Positions 23,672-30,898 of a DNA stretch of 36,290 bases are shown here, in pieces. The position numbers and the translations under genes are program-made. The notes under the pieces were generated by a model, which was given only the letters and a program-made list of their open reading frames with translations, searched no databases and was not told the DNA's origin. The number at the start of each line of letters is the position of its first letter. The first letter of the stretch is position 1. This DNA is from Terriglobia bacterium (lineage in GTDB: Bacteria > Acidobacteriota > Terriglobia > UBA7540), in the NCBI GenBank assembly GCA_030038235.1, contig JASHPE010000383.1, positions 1 to 36,290 on the forward strand, written 5' to 3'.

Positions 23672-24353
23672 GAACCGCCGCTTCACCTTCTGCCCAGATG
23701 AAACCGTCCTCGAAGAATTCTTTCTTCCAGATGGGCACCACCTGTTTCAGGCGATCAATCAGGTAGCGGCAGGCGTCGAAGGCGGCCCCGCGATGTTCGG
23801 CCGTGACGATGATGGCCACGCTAGTCTCACCTATTTCGATGCGACCCAGCCGGTGGATGATTCCGATCCGATCGATGCTAAACCGCGCCCGCGCTTCGCT
23901 GCCAATCTCGGTCATCTTCCTGACGGCCATTGACTCATACGATTCGTATTCGAGATAAAGCGTCCGCCGCCCGCCCAGATGATTGCGGACGATCCCTTCG
24001 AACACAACCACGGCGCCATCTTCGGGCGATTTCAGATCTTCGGCGAGTCGCGCAGTCGGAATCGGGTCGCGCGTCAGGCGGAAGAAATCCGCCGGCCTCG
24101 CACTGTCCTCGCCGCCGCTTACCGGAGGAATAAATGCCACCTCGTCACCGTCGTTGAGCCGCCACGAGCGCTCGCGAAATTCTTCGTTGACGGCGACCTG
24201 CAGTGACCCGCTCATTTCCGCAAGACTCGGAAACCGAGCCTCGTACTGACGCCGCAGATCGCCGAGTTCCGGACTGTTTCTCAATTCGATCTGCTCTTCG
24301 GACACGCCAGCGATGTCGCGCGCCAAGCCAAAGAAAAGAACTCTGATCCTCAC
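23664..24353 (-). CDS. moaDE: MoaD-MoaE fusion, molybdopterin synthase
   Basis: Residues 1-81 are a MoaD ubiquitin-like domain (MRIRVLFFGLARDIAGVSEE ... NDGDEVAFIPPVSGG) ending in the Gly80-Gly81 pair that in free MoaD is adenylated and thiocarboxylated. From about residue 88 the chain continues as MoaE: FRLTRDPIPTARL, GAVVVFEGIVRNHLGGRRTLYLEYESYESMA, RIGIIHRLGRIEIGETSVAIIVTAEHR, and VPIWKKEFFEDG with the catalytic lysine region. The enzyme makes molybdopterin from cPMP. Because the Gly-Gly is internal, sulfur transfer requires processing after Gly81 or a separate MoaD. Mycobacterial MoaX is a known comparable fusion. The start is GTG 24353 with a weak ribosome-binding site; no other moa genes are in view. 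Confidence 0.93.
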   Translation of the reverse strand: MRIRVLFFGLARDIAGVSEEQIELRNSPELGDLRRQYEARFPSLAEMSGSLQVAVNEEFRERSWRLNDGDEVAFIPPVSGGEDSARPADFFRLTRDPIPTARLAEDLKSPEDGAVVVFEGIVRNHLGGRRTLYLEYESYESMAVRKMTEIGSEARARFSIDRIGIIHRLGRIEIGETSVAIIVTAEHRGAAFDACRYLIDRLKQVVPIWKKEFFEDGFIWAEGEAAVQT

Positions 24354-24395
24354 TCTTGCTGGCTCCCATAGAGCCGCTGATCCCTGGCCCCTGCC

Positions 24396-24653
24396 TCAGT
24401 CTTTCACTTCGATCTTCCTCATCGGCGCCTCGCGATTCTCGTCGCGCAGGCACTCGATGGCACTGTCGAGGAACGATCGCATGGCTTCCAGCACCTCGAT
24501 GCCGGCGTTCCTCAGGTGCCGCGCCGACTCGGAATTGCGCCGGCGGCGCAGAATCGGAAGGATCTCGCGCATGAACCAGATAGCCAGCGTCGGAAATTCG
24601 GCCGGCGCCTCACGCCGGGGTTCGGACTTGCGACTTTGTCTTGGTCTCGGCAT
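24396..24653 (-). CDS. small conserved-looking hypothetical protein
   Basis: The 85-aa basic protein is mostly helical (AIWFMREILPILRRRRNSESARHLRNAGIEVLEAMRSFLDSAIECLRDENR). It starts at ATG 24653, overlapping the last 44 bases of the ArsA-like gene in another frame, and ends 42 bases before moaDE. Its length, position and lack of stop codons in a long helical pattern support a real gene. I do not recognise a family. A partner role for the ArsA-like ATPase is plausible from the overlap only. Confidence 0.6.
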   Translation of the reverse strand: MPRPRQSRKSEPRREAPAEFPTLAIWFMREILPILRRRRNSESARHLRNAGIEVLEAMRSFLDSAIECLRDENREAPMRKIEVKD

Positions 24654-25839
24654 CTTGATTCCTCCCTAGAACCACCACCAGCTCGCCTTCCTTCACCCGA
24701 GCGCTCAGCGGATCGAGACCTGCCATGCGCTGCGGCAGCGCCACGTGCCGCTTGACCGGCCCGATCCGGACGATGAGCTCATCCTGGTTCTTGTGCAGCG
24801 TCACATCCCTGCCGGAAACGAACGGCAGCCGCAGCCGGAGCTGATACTGCCCGTCTACTTTGCGGAATCGATATGGCGCTTCGTGGTTGAAGCACTGCGA
24901 CGGGTCGCGATCGTGATAAAGCTCACTGGCGAGATTCCGCAGGCGCTCCGCGCCCAGCACTTCGTCCTGAAAGAGCGGGACGCGCCACACTTCCACGGGC
25001 GAAAAGAACTCCTCGATGGCCTGGATCCAGCGCTCCTGGGTCTCGCGCCAGGCTGCGAAGAAGCTGTCGTGGATTCCGCTCGGCAGAATGCGATTCACGA
25101 TCACTGCGTCCACCGTGAGCCCGTACAGACAGAAGAAAGTGAAAGCCCGCTGCGTCTCCTTCAGCACCATCTTCTCGGGGTTGGTCACGAGGCGAACGGT
25201 GGTGATTTTGGGATCGGCCAGCAGCTTGTCAATGCCTTCGAGCTTGTGGTAGAGGTCCTGAAGATTCTGGAAGTAGCTGTCGCCCGGCAGCGGCACGGAC
25301 GTGACCGCGCTCAGCATGGGCCGAACCACTTTGGCCACGTTGCGCTCCACCTTGAAGATCTTCGACATGTACCACTCGAGCGTGGTGGGAATACTGACAA
25401 ACCGCAGCGACTCCCCGGTGGGCGCGCAGTCGAGCAGGATGACGTCGAAGGTCTCCTCGCGCACGTATTGGTTCACGTAGAGCAGCGAGCTTACCTCCTC
25501 CATGCCGGGGAAAATGGCCAGTTCCTCGGCCAGGGTCTGCTCGAGCCCGGAGACGTTCAGCAGTCCGGCCACGTATCCATACACCGCTTCCCAATGCCGC
25601 GCGATCTCCTCCTGGACGTCCACTTCCTGGATCCAGAGATTCTTGGCTACGCTCACCGCGCGTCCGGATTCGTGATCCATCAGGGAGCGATCGAGATCGA
25701 AACTGTCGCTGAGAGAATGGGCGGGATCGACCGACATCACGAGCGTGCGATAGCCGCGGCGCGCCAGTTCGAGTCCGGTAGCGGCCGAGATGCTGGTCTT
25801 GCCGACGCCGCCCTTGCCGCTATAGAGAATAATGCGCAT
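24610..25839 (-). CDS. ArsA/Get3-like ATPase with C-terminal HSP20-like domain
   Basis: The 409-aa protein begins at ATG 25839 with the deviant Walker A GKGGVGKTS (residues 8-16), then DPAHSLSDSFD (switch I) and LLDCAPTGESLR (the DxAPTGxTLR switch II). Near the C-terminus, YQLRLRLPFVSGRDVTLHKNQDELIVRIGPVKRHVALP forms a beta-sandwich segment like the HSP20-type domain attached to some ArsA ATPases. No arsB, arsC or arsR genes are close, and the metal-site cysteines of arsenite pumps are not evident, so an arsenic role is unlikely. A chaperone or targeting ATPase is more probable. It heads the minus-strand run ending with the APC permease. Confidence 0.9.
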   Translation of the reverse strand: MRIILYSGKGGVGKTSISAATGLELARRGYRTLVMSVDPAHSLSDSFDLDRSLMDHESGRAVSVAKNLWIQEVDVQEEIARHWEAVYGYVAGLLNVSGLEQTLAEELAIFPGMEEVSSLLYVNQYVREETFDVILLDCAPTGESLRFVSIPTTLEWYMSKIFKVERNVAKVVRPMLSAVTSVPLPGDSYFQNLQDLYHKLEGIDKLLADPKITTVRLVTNPEKMVLKETQRAFTFFCLYGLTVDAVIVNRILPSGIHDSFFAAWRETQERWIQAIEEFFSPVEVWRVPLFQDEVLGAERLRNLASELYHDRDPSQCFNHEAPYRFRKVDGQYQLRLRLPFVSGRDVTLHKNQDELIVRIGPVKRHVALPQRMAGLDPLSARVKEGELVVVLGRNQDAETKTKSQVRTPA

Positions 25840-25954
25840 CGTCGCACAGTGAGGTCCGCCCATGGGACCACAATCTCAAGGGTAACATGACATGGCGACG
25901 CACCGGGAAGCGCCCCGCACTCCGGCCATAACGTGCAGAACGAGGCTATGTTCT

Positions 25955-25998
25955 TAGCAAGTTAAAATGTCCGCTCTTTATAGCAAGTGAAATGTCCG
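25955..25998. mobile_element. IS21-like terminal repeats (element remnant)
   Basis: TAGCAAGTTAAAATGTCCG (25955-25973) and TAGCAAGTGAAATGTCCG (25981-25998) are near-identical tandem copies. From memory this sequence and its repetition resemble the multiple terminal repeats at IS21-family ends. The stretch is AT-rich compared with its surroundings, and no istA or istB is present. It is interpreted as a left-over end of an insertion sequence. The identity is recalled rather than searched. Confidence 0.5.
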
Positions 25999-26198
25999 GT
26001 TTTGCCTTCTGTTCGCCGCTGACCGAAGGAGCCCGGAGGGCGACTGAGGTTGGCAGGGAACGGGCGCGCTTGCTGGGGATAACGCCGAAACCTGCGCGCA
26101 GCCTTAGTGAGATCTTCGATTCCCTGGCCCGTGTGCGGCTGAAATTGCCCAAAGGCGCCAGGGTCAAGGATCTCGTTGAGGAAGGAAGGCGATTCTGA
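25992..26198 (+). CDS. VapB-like antitoxin, N-terminus possibly replaced
   Basis: The 68-aa protein precedes a PIN toxin and has an antitoxin-like tail (ARSLSEIFDSLARVRLKLPKGARVKDLVEEGRRF) that would wrap the toxin. The first residues, MSGFAFCSPLTEG, are encoded from an ATG inside the second IS21-like terminal repeat, so the original N-terminus or start may have been lost. No clear DNA-binding fold is visible in the short N-terminal part. It ends with TGA 26196-26198, one base before the toxin GTG. It could also be a truncated but still neutralising antitoxin. Confidence 0.6.
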   Translation: MSGFAFCSPLTEGARRATEVGRERARLLGITPKPARSLSEIFDSLARVRLKLPKGARVKDLVEEGRRF

Positions 26199-26199
26199 A

Positions 26200-26601
26200 G
26201 TGTTTGTGCTCGACGCTTCCATCGTGTTGGGCTGGATGCTTGACCGGCCTGTCCCTTCTGCAGCATCGGCGCGCCGGCGCATTCTAGCCGGTCAGCGGGG
26301 CGTGGTTCCTGATCTTTGGCGCTGTGAGGTCGCCAATGCGGTGGTTGTCGCCGAAAGGCGCGGGCGCATCTCCAGTGACGGGGCTGCAGCGGTAAGCGCC
26401 GATCTTGAAGACCTCGCGCAAGCGATCGAAGTCGACACGTTCGCGAGCATTGGCGTCCTGATCGACACGGCTCGGCGCGCCGGTTTGAGTGCCTACGATG
26501 CTGCCTATCTTGAACTGGCTTCGAGACGCAGATTGCCCTTGGCGACATTGGATGACCAACTCCGGGCGGCTGCGAGGCGGGCGGGGGTCGAGGTCATTTA
26601 G
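26200..26601 (+). CDS. vapC: VapC-like PIN-domain toxin
   Basis: The 133-aa PIN-domain ribonuclease shows the expected acidic residues: VLDAS near the N-terminus, LWRCEVANAV (Glu), LSAYDAAYLELA (Asp) and PLATLDDQL (Asp). VapC toxins cleave tRNA or rRNA. The start GTG 26200 is preceded by GGAAGGAAGG at 26180-26189; a TTG at 26176 in the same frame would overlap the antitoxin. All four acidic positions are present, so the toxin looks intact even though the antitoxin N-terminus is doubtful. Confidence 0.88.
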   Translation: MFVLDASIVLGWMLDRPVPSAASARRRILAGQRGVVPDLWRCEVANAVVVAERRGRISSDGAAAVSADLEDLAQAIEVDTFASIGVLIDTARRAGLSAYDAAYLELASRRRLPLATLDDQLRAAARRAGVEVI

Positions 26602-26703
26602 CTGACGGGCATGTTCGCCGGCAACGGCAGTTCCCAGTTGCAAAGCACTGTCACGTTGGCAGCGCGCTTTGCATCATCGCCCTTGCGGGACTATACTCGC
26701 TGC

Positions 26704-26928
26704 ATGCAGCATCTGACACTTCCCATCGTCGTCGAAAGCGATAAGGATGGATATTTCGTTACCTGCCCTGCTCTCCAGGGCTGCTACAGCCAAGGGGACA
26801 CGTACGAAGAAGCGATCGGCAACATCAAGGATGCCATTCAACTCCATGTCGAGGATCGGCTGGCCTGCGGCGAAGAGATTCCGCAGGCTCTGTCAGTGAG
26901 CCTCTCCACAGTCGAAATCGCCGTCTGA
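26704..26928 (+). CDS. hicB: HicB-family antitoxin
   Basis: The 74-aa protein from ATG 26704 has the HicB partial RNase H-like fold: LPIVVESDKDGYFVTCPALQGCYSQGDTYEEAIGNIKDAIQLHVED. HicB neutralises HicA mRNA interferases. It precedes hicA, the TGA stop at 26926-26928 overlapping the hicA ATG (ATG at 26928 starts on the last base of TGA). The frame is open upstream to 26611 but that part is not HicB-like. Confidence 0.88.
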   Translation: MQHLTLPIVVESDKDGYFVTCPALQGCYSQGDTYEEAIGNIKDAIQLHVEDRLACGEEIPQALSVSLSTVEIAV

Positions 26929-27151
26929 TGCCGAAGTTGCCGCGTATCACAGCCCGCGAAATCTGCGCCGTTTTGGAGAAGGCGGGATTCGCGCTTGTGC
27001 GACAGAGTGGGAGCCATAGAATCTACAAGAACAGCTCCGGTAGACGCGCCACCGTTCCGTTTCATGCCTCGAAGACTCTGCACCCAAGCTGCTGCGGGCT
27101 ATTTTACGCGATGCGGACCTGAGCCCCGACGACCTGGAGAAGCTCCTGTGA
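26928..27151 (+). pseudogene. hicA: HicA toxin, frameshifted
   Basis: The first part is a good Hic[52 protein letters not shown] with the conserved His30 in GSHRIY. After Pro the frame goes off into [11 protein letters not shown] and stops at 27120-27122. Shifting by one base near 27089-27091 (CACCCAAG) restores [21 protein letters not shown], the expected HicA C-terminus, with a stop at 27149-27151. So one base is missing relative to the ancestral frame. The restored stop overlaps the GTG of the next SDR. A sequencing error would give the same picture. Confidence 0.82.
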
Positions 27152-27894
27152 AGATAGCCCTCGTGACCGGCGCCGGCAGCGGCATCGGACGTGCCGTCAG
27201 CCTGACGCTGCATGCTGCGGGATATGCGGTCGTCCTCGCCGGACGCCGTGCGGAAAGACTTGAGGAGACTGCGGCTCGGGCGAAGCCGGACGGCGGACCG
27301 ATGCTCGTCGTGCCGGCCGACGTGGGCGACCCCGCCAGCGTCCACGCCCTGTTCGCGCGCGCTCGCGAAGCGTTCGGCCGCCTCGATGTGCTTTTCAATA
27401 ACGCCGGCATCGGCGCGCCGGGGATTCCCATGGAGGACCTCACTTTCGCGCAGTGGAGCGCCGTCGTCGCCACCAACCTGACGGGCGCGTTCCTCTGCGC
27501 GCAGGAAGCCATCCGGATCATGAAAGCGCAGGAGCCCCGCGGCGGACGAATCATCAACAATGGTTCGATTTCGGCGCATGCCCCGCGGCCGAATTCCGCG
27601 CCTTACACCGCCACCAAGCACGCTATGACCGGCCTGACCAAGTGCATTTCGCTCGACGGCCGCCAGCACGACATCGCCTGCAGCCAGATTGACGTGGGCA
27701 ACGCCGCCACCGAGATGAGCGAACGCATGGCGCGCGGCGTCCCCCAGGCCGACGGCACGCGCGCCGTCGAGCCTCGCATGGATGTGCAGCACGTGGCGGA
27801 CGCCGTGCTCTACATGGCGAATCTGCCGCTCGATGCCAACGTGCAGTTCATCACCGTGATGGCGACCAAGATGCCGTTCGTCGGACGCGGCTGA
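27148..27894 (+). CDS. short-chain dehydrogenase/reductase (SDR)
   Basis: The 248-aa SDR starts at GTG 27148 (overlapping the intended hicA stop) with [15 protein letters not shown], then a basic GRRAER segment after strand 2 that favours NADPH, NNAGIG, catalytic Ser in [10 protein letters not shown] and the YTATK Tyr-Lys pair. The C-terminus lacks the common G-x-x-DGG ending and instead reads [21 protein letters not shown]. Placement directly after hicA is probably a chance of TA insertion. The substrate is unknown. Confidence 0.9.
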   Translation: MKIALVTGAGSGIGRAVSLTLHAAGYAVVLAGRRAERLEETAARAKPDGGPMLVVPADVGDPASVHALFARAREAFGRLDVLFNNAGIGAPGIPMEDLTFAQWSAVVATNLTGAFLCAQEAIRIMKAQEPRGGRIINNGSISAHAPRPNSAPYTATKHAMTGLTKCISLDGRQHDIACSQIDVGNAATEMSERMARGVPQADGTRAVEPRMDVQHVADAVLYMANLPLDANVQFITVMATKMPFVGRG

Positions 27895-27942
27895 TCCATA
27901 CTTCGTAAAGCCCGTCGCGTTCTGCGTGATACCTGATAGCAT

Positions 27943-28674
27943 ATGCCGATGGACGGCTCCGGCATAGACAGCGAGCTTCTCAAAATCTCGGGCGGAGCCG
28001 CACCCGCCACCATCGCCGATGTGCTCGCCATCATGCAGAGCATCGACAATCTCCTGCCGGGCGGCGACGGGCTGAAGTGGTTCAACCTTCTTTACATGAT
28101 GGTGACCCAGCAGGTGGACACCAATCCTCCGGCGGGTGGCTGGAAAAACGCCGCGTGGCTCACGCGCCTCGACGTGGTCTTTGCCCAGTTCTATTTCACG
28201 GCGATCTCGGACTGGCTGAGCCAGTCCTCAAAGGTCTGCAGTTCCTGGAAGGCGCTGTTCGAAGCGCGCTTTCGTCCCGGGATTGACCGCATCCAGTTCG
28301 CTTTGGCGGGCATGAACGCGCACATCAATCACGATCTGGCGTTGGCGCTGCTCCGGACCGACGATGATCTCCATAGGGTTCCGGACAAGACGAGCCCGGA
28401 GCATGCGGATTTCGAAACCGTGAACGGGCAGCTCGAAGCCACTCTTCCCCAGGCTCTGCAGTTCCTCGCCACTGGAGTCCTCGGCGAGTTGGCCCAGGAT
28501 ACCGGCAAGATCGGGAAGTTGCTGGCCATTTGGAGCGTCCGCGAGGCGCGCGATCTGGCTTGGGACTTCGCCGATCATCTTCGCTCGCTCACGGGGATCG
28601 TTTACGATTCGGCCCTGGCCGCGCAGGACCAGTTGACCGGCGCTTTGGGCCGCAGCCTGTTGCTGCCGGTTTGA
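27943..28674 (+). CDS. DUF5995 family protein
   Basis: The 243-aa protein has features of DUF5995: LKWFNLLYMMVTQQV, AAWLTRLDVVFAQFYFTAISDWL, and the distinctive IQFALAGMNAHINHDLALALL. It is predicted cytosolic and helical, with no signal peptide. Several conserved His/Asp (NAHINHD) suggest a metal-binding or catalytic site, but no function has been assigned that I know of. It lies between an SDR and an exported esterase, all on the plus strand with gaps under 50 bases. An internal ATG at 27949 is an alternative start. Confidence 0.82.
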   Translation: MPMDGSGIDSELLKISGGAAPATIADVLAIMQSIDNLLPGGDGLKWFNLLYMMVTQQVDTNPPAGGWKNAAWLTRLDVVFAQFYFTAISDWLSQSSKVCSSWKALFEARFRPGIDRIQFALAGMNAHINHDLALALLRTDDDLHRVPDKTSPEHADFETVNGQLEATLPQALQFLATGVLGELAQDTGKIGKLLAIWSVREARDLAWDFADHLRSLTGIVYDSALAAQDQLTGALGRSLLLPV

Positions 28675-28699
28675 CTCGTCACTTCTGGAGGATGGAACC

Positions 28700-29899
28700 A
28701 TGAACCGCAGACTATTGCTTGTGGTGATCACTCTCGCGCTGGCGATCCCCCCGTGCTGGGCGCAATCCGCCGCTACATCCACTGCCGCCTCGCCCACCGC
28801 TTCCGCGCAGACTCCGCCGGCGCAGGCTCAGCGGCCACAGCCGCCGCCCCCGATCGTTTCCCCCGACGTTCATCCCGATGGGACGGTGACATTCCGCTTC
28901 CGCGATCCAAACGCACAGGAAGTCGGGTTGAATCTGGAGGGCACCACAAAGCCGCAGCCCATGGAGAAGGACGACCAGGGCGTCTGGAGCATCACCACTC
29001 AGCCGCTCGCGCCCGACTATTATGGCTACACGTTTGACGCCGACGGCGTGAATCTGGTCGATCCCTCAAACACCCTGATGAAGACCAACCTGCTGTTCCT
29101 CTCCAACATGGTCCACGTGCCGGGCGCGCCGCCGCCGGATTGGGAAACCACGGACGTTCCGCACGGCGTTGTCCACCACTACTTCTATCATTCTGGCGTG
29201 GTGGGCGACGACCGCGACTACTTCGTGTACACGCCTCCGGGCTACAATCCCAAAGCGAAGACCACTTATCCCGTGCTCTACCTTCAGCACGGCTACAGTG
29301 ATGGCGCCGACGGCTGGACCGCGGTGGGCCGCGCCAACTTCATCCTCGATAATCTCATCGCGCAGGACAAGGTCGAGCCGATGCTGATCGTGATGAGCCT
29401 TGGCTATGGCGCGCCGGAGATTTTGCACCGTGGTCCGGGAAGCTTTCATGACCCGAATCTGGTCCAGCGCAATATGGATAAATTCGGCGAAGCGCTGATC
29501 ACCGAAGTGATTCCGCAGGTGGAGAAGGATTTTCGCGTGAAAGCCGATCGCGAGCATCGCGCCTTGGCCGGACTCTCGATGGGCGGCGCGGAGTCGCTCT
29601 ACGTGGGACTGAATCATCTCGACGAGTTCGCCTGGATCGGATCGTTCAGCGCCGGCGGTCTCGGCGACAACTACGGCACCGAGTTCCCGAATCTCGGCTC
29701 GGCCGTCAATTCGCAAGTGCGCCTGCTCTGGATCGCTTGCGGCACTGACGACCACCTGATCGGGCCGAATCGCAAATTCCGGGAGTGGCTCACGTCGAAG
29801 GGCATCCAGCACACCGACATCGAAACGCCGGGCATGCACACCTGGATGGTCTGGCGGCGGAATCTCATTGCGTTCGCACCCCTGCTGTTCCAGAAATGA
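28700..29899 (+). CDS. exported esterase with N-terminal Ig/CBM48-like domain
   Basis: The 399-aa protein begins with a signal peptide (residues 1-22, ending CWAQ) followed by a Pro/Ala-rich linker. An E-set/CBM48-like domain follows (about 50-140, VTFRFRDPNAQEVGLNLEGTTKPQPM...WSITTQPLAPDYYGYTFDADG). The catalytic domain is esterase D/Fes type (PF00756-like): YPVLYLQHGYSDGADGW, nucleophile Ser293 in GLSMGGAES and His380 in GMHTWMVW. Homologues are acetylxylan or feruloyl esterases acting on plant polysaccharide side chains, which suits a soil Acidobacterium. GGAGG lies at 28686-28690. Confidence 0.92.
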   Translation: MNRRLLLVVITLALAIPPCWAQSAATSTAASPTASAQTPPAQAQRPQPPPPIVSPDVHPDGTVTFRFRDPNAQEVGLNLEGTTKPQPMEKDDQGVWSITTQPLAPDYYGYTFDADGVNLVDPSNTLMKTNLLFLSNMVHVPGAPPPDWETTDVPHGVVHHYFYHSGVVGDDRDYFVYTPPGYNPKAKTTYPVLYLQHGYSDGADGWTAVGRANFILDNLIAQDKVEPMLIVMSLGYGAPEILHRGPGSFHDPNLVQRNMDKFGEALITEVIPQVEKDFRVKADREHRALAGLSMGGAESLYVGLNHLDEFAWIGSFSAGGLGDNYGTEFPNLGSAVNSQVRLLWIACGTDDHLIGPNRKFREWLTSKGIQHTDIETPGMHTWMVWRRNLIAFAPLLFQK

Positions 29900-29901
29900 A
29901 T

Positions 29902-29923
29902 GTGAGGGCCGCCCCTACATCTG
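29902..29923. repeat. degenerate copy of the AGACGTAGGGGC repeat
   Basis: The stretch GTGAGGGCCGCCCCTACATC (from 29902) matches the 23651-23671 palindrome with only a few substitutions; its right part GCCCCTACATCT (29911-29922) is one base from the inverse of AGACGTAGGGGC. It begins 3 bases after the esterase stop codon. Confidence 0.55.
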
Positions 29924-29964
29924 CACCATCCTGCCGTAAAGGGATGCGGACAATGAGACCCCTT

Positions 29965-30023
29965 ATCACCGCACAATCTGCGGAGAATAAGGCTTCCAAT
30001 CACCGCATTACGTGCGGAGAATA
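29965..30023. repeat. two tandem 25-base hairpin repeats
   Basis: Copies at 29965-29989 and 29999-30023 share ATCACCGCA-N6-GCGGAGAATA and contain a perfect CCGCA/TGCGG stem around five different loop bases. They start 34 bases apart, lie 81 bases upstream of the DHFR-like gene start, and occupy the 205-base gap after the esterase. The stems are conserved while the loops differ, which suggests selection on structure or a binding site. Only two copies are present, so this is not a CRISPR array. Confidence 0.65.
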
Positions 30024-30104
30024 GATCTCGTTTTTGCGGCGACACTCCGGCCGGATGCTGCAGGCGGTTCTTTCGAAAGAATCTCAGTCGGCGGGTGATA
30101 CATC

Positions 30105-30659
30105 ATGAAATCACGGCGAAAGATCATCGTCTACGTTGCGACCAGCGCCGACGGCTACATCGCAAGGCCCGACGGCGATGTCGAGTGGTTAAATCGTCGG
30201 CCGCGCACAGTCGATTACGGCATGCGCGCGTTCTACCGAACGATTGACACCATCCTGCTGGGACGCAAGACCTACGACTTCGCTCTCGATTATTACAAGA
30301 AGAGTGGCAGGAAAAGCCGGATGTTCGATACCAAGCTTGCCAACTACGCGTTCTCCCGGAAACCGCCGAAATCGGAGATTCCAGGCGTAGAATTCGTGTC
30401 AGAGCCGGTGAAGCCGTTTGCGCAGCGCCTGCGCGCCACGCCGGGAAAGCACATCTGGATGATGGGCGGCGGAGAACTGATCGCCTCCTTTCTCGACGTG
30501 GGCGAGATCGACGAGTTCGATATCCATGTGATTCCTACCTTCATCGGCGAGGGCATTCCGCTCGTAGCGCCACGCCATCGCGACGTGCCGCTTCGCTTGC
30601 GCTCAACCAGGAAGTATCCGGACGGCGTCGTCCGATTGCGCTATGAGGTTGCGAGGTAG
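30105..30659 (+). CDS. dihydrofolate reductase/RibD-C-like reductase
   Basis: The 184-aa protein belongs to the YyaP/YwjB-type RibD C-terminal domain family: IIVYVATSADGYIARPDGDVEWL, TILLGRKTYDFAL, IWMMGGGELIASFLDVGEIDEFDIHVIPTFIGEGIPLV. The fold is that of NADPH-dependent dihydrofolate reductase, but most stand-alone members have no proven substrate. The ATG at 30105 is preceded by a weak GGTGAT. The next 239 bases (30660-30898) hold no gene; only a weak hairpin, GCGGCT (30801-30806) with AGCCGC (30823-30828), is seen there. Confidence 0.9.
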   Translation: MKSRRKIIVYVATSADGYIARPDGDVEWLNRRPRTVDYGMRAFYRTIDTILLGRKTYDFALDYYKKSGRKSRMFDTKLANYAFSRKPPKSEIPGVEFVSEPVKPFAQRLRATPGKHIWMMGGGELIASFLDVGEIDEFDIHVIPTFIGEGIPLVAPRHRDVPLRLRSTRKYPDGVVRLRYEVAR

Positions 30660-30898
30660 CCCCCCAGCGCGGCGAATCACCATCGGTGGTCGCCTCATCG
30701 GCATGCCTCTGAATTATAAGGCCAGGGCTCCTGGCGACGTGGATTCCCGCGCAACAGGCGCTGTCAATCGATCCTATGAGTCTGCTGCGCGAGGAGTGAG
30801 GCGGCTTTATTGAGAGAATTTGAGCCGCACCAACGATCGAAGGCTGGATAGGGCGTCAGGCAAGCCCGCAAAACAGCGCCCATGGACACAGGTTCGCA

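Noticed and set aside
24610..25839. Arsenite-efflux ATPase ArsA
   Set aside because: No arsB/arsC/arsR nearby, a single ATPase half and no obvious metal-site cysteines; described as ArsA/Get3-like only.
29965..30023. Possible CRISPR array
   Set aside because: Only two copies, a 9-base spacer and no cas genes nearby.
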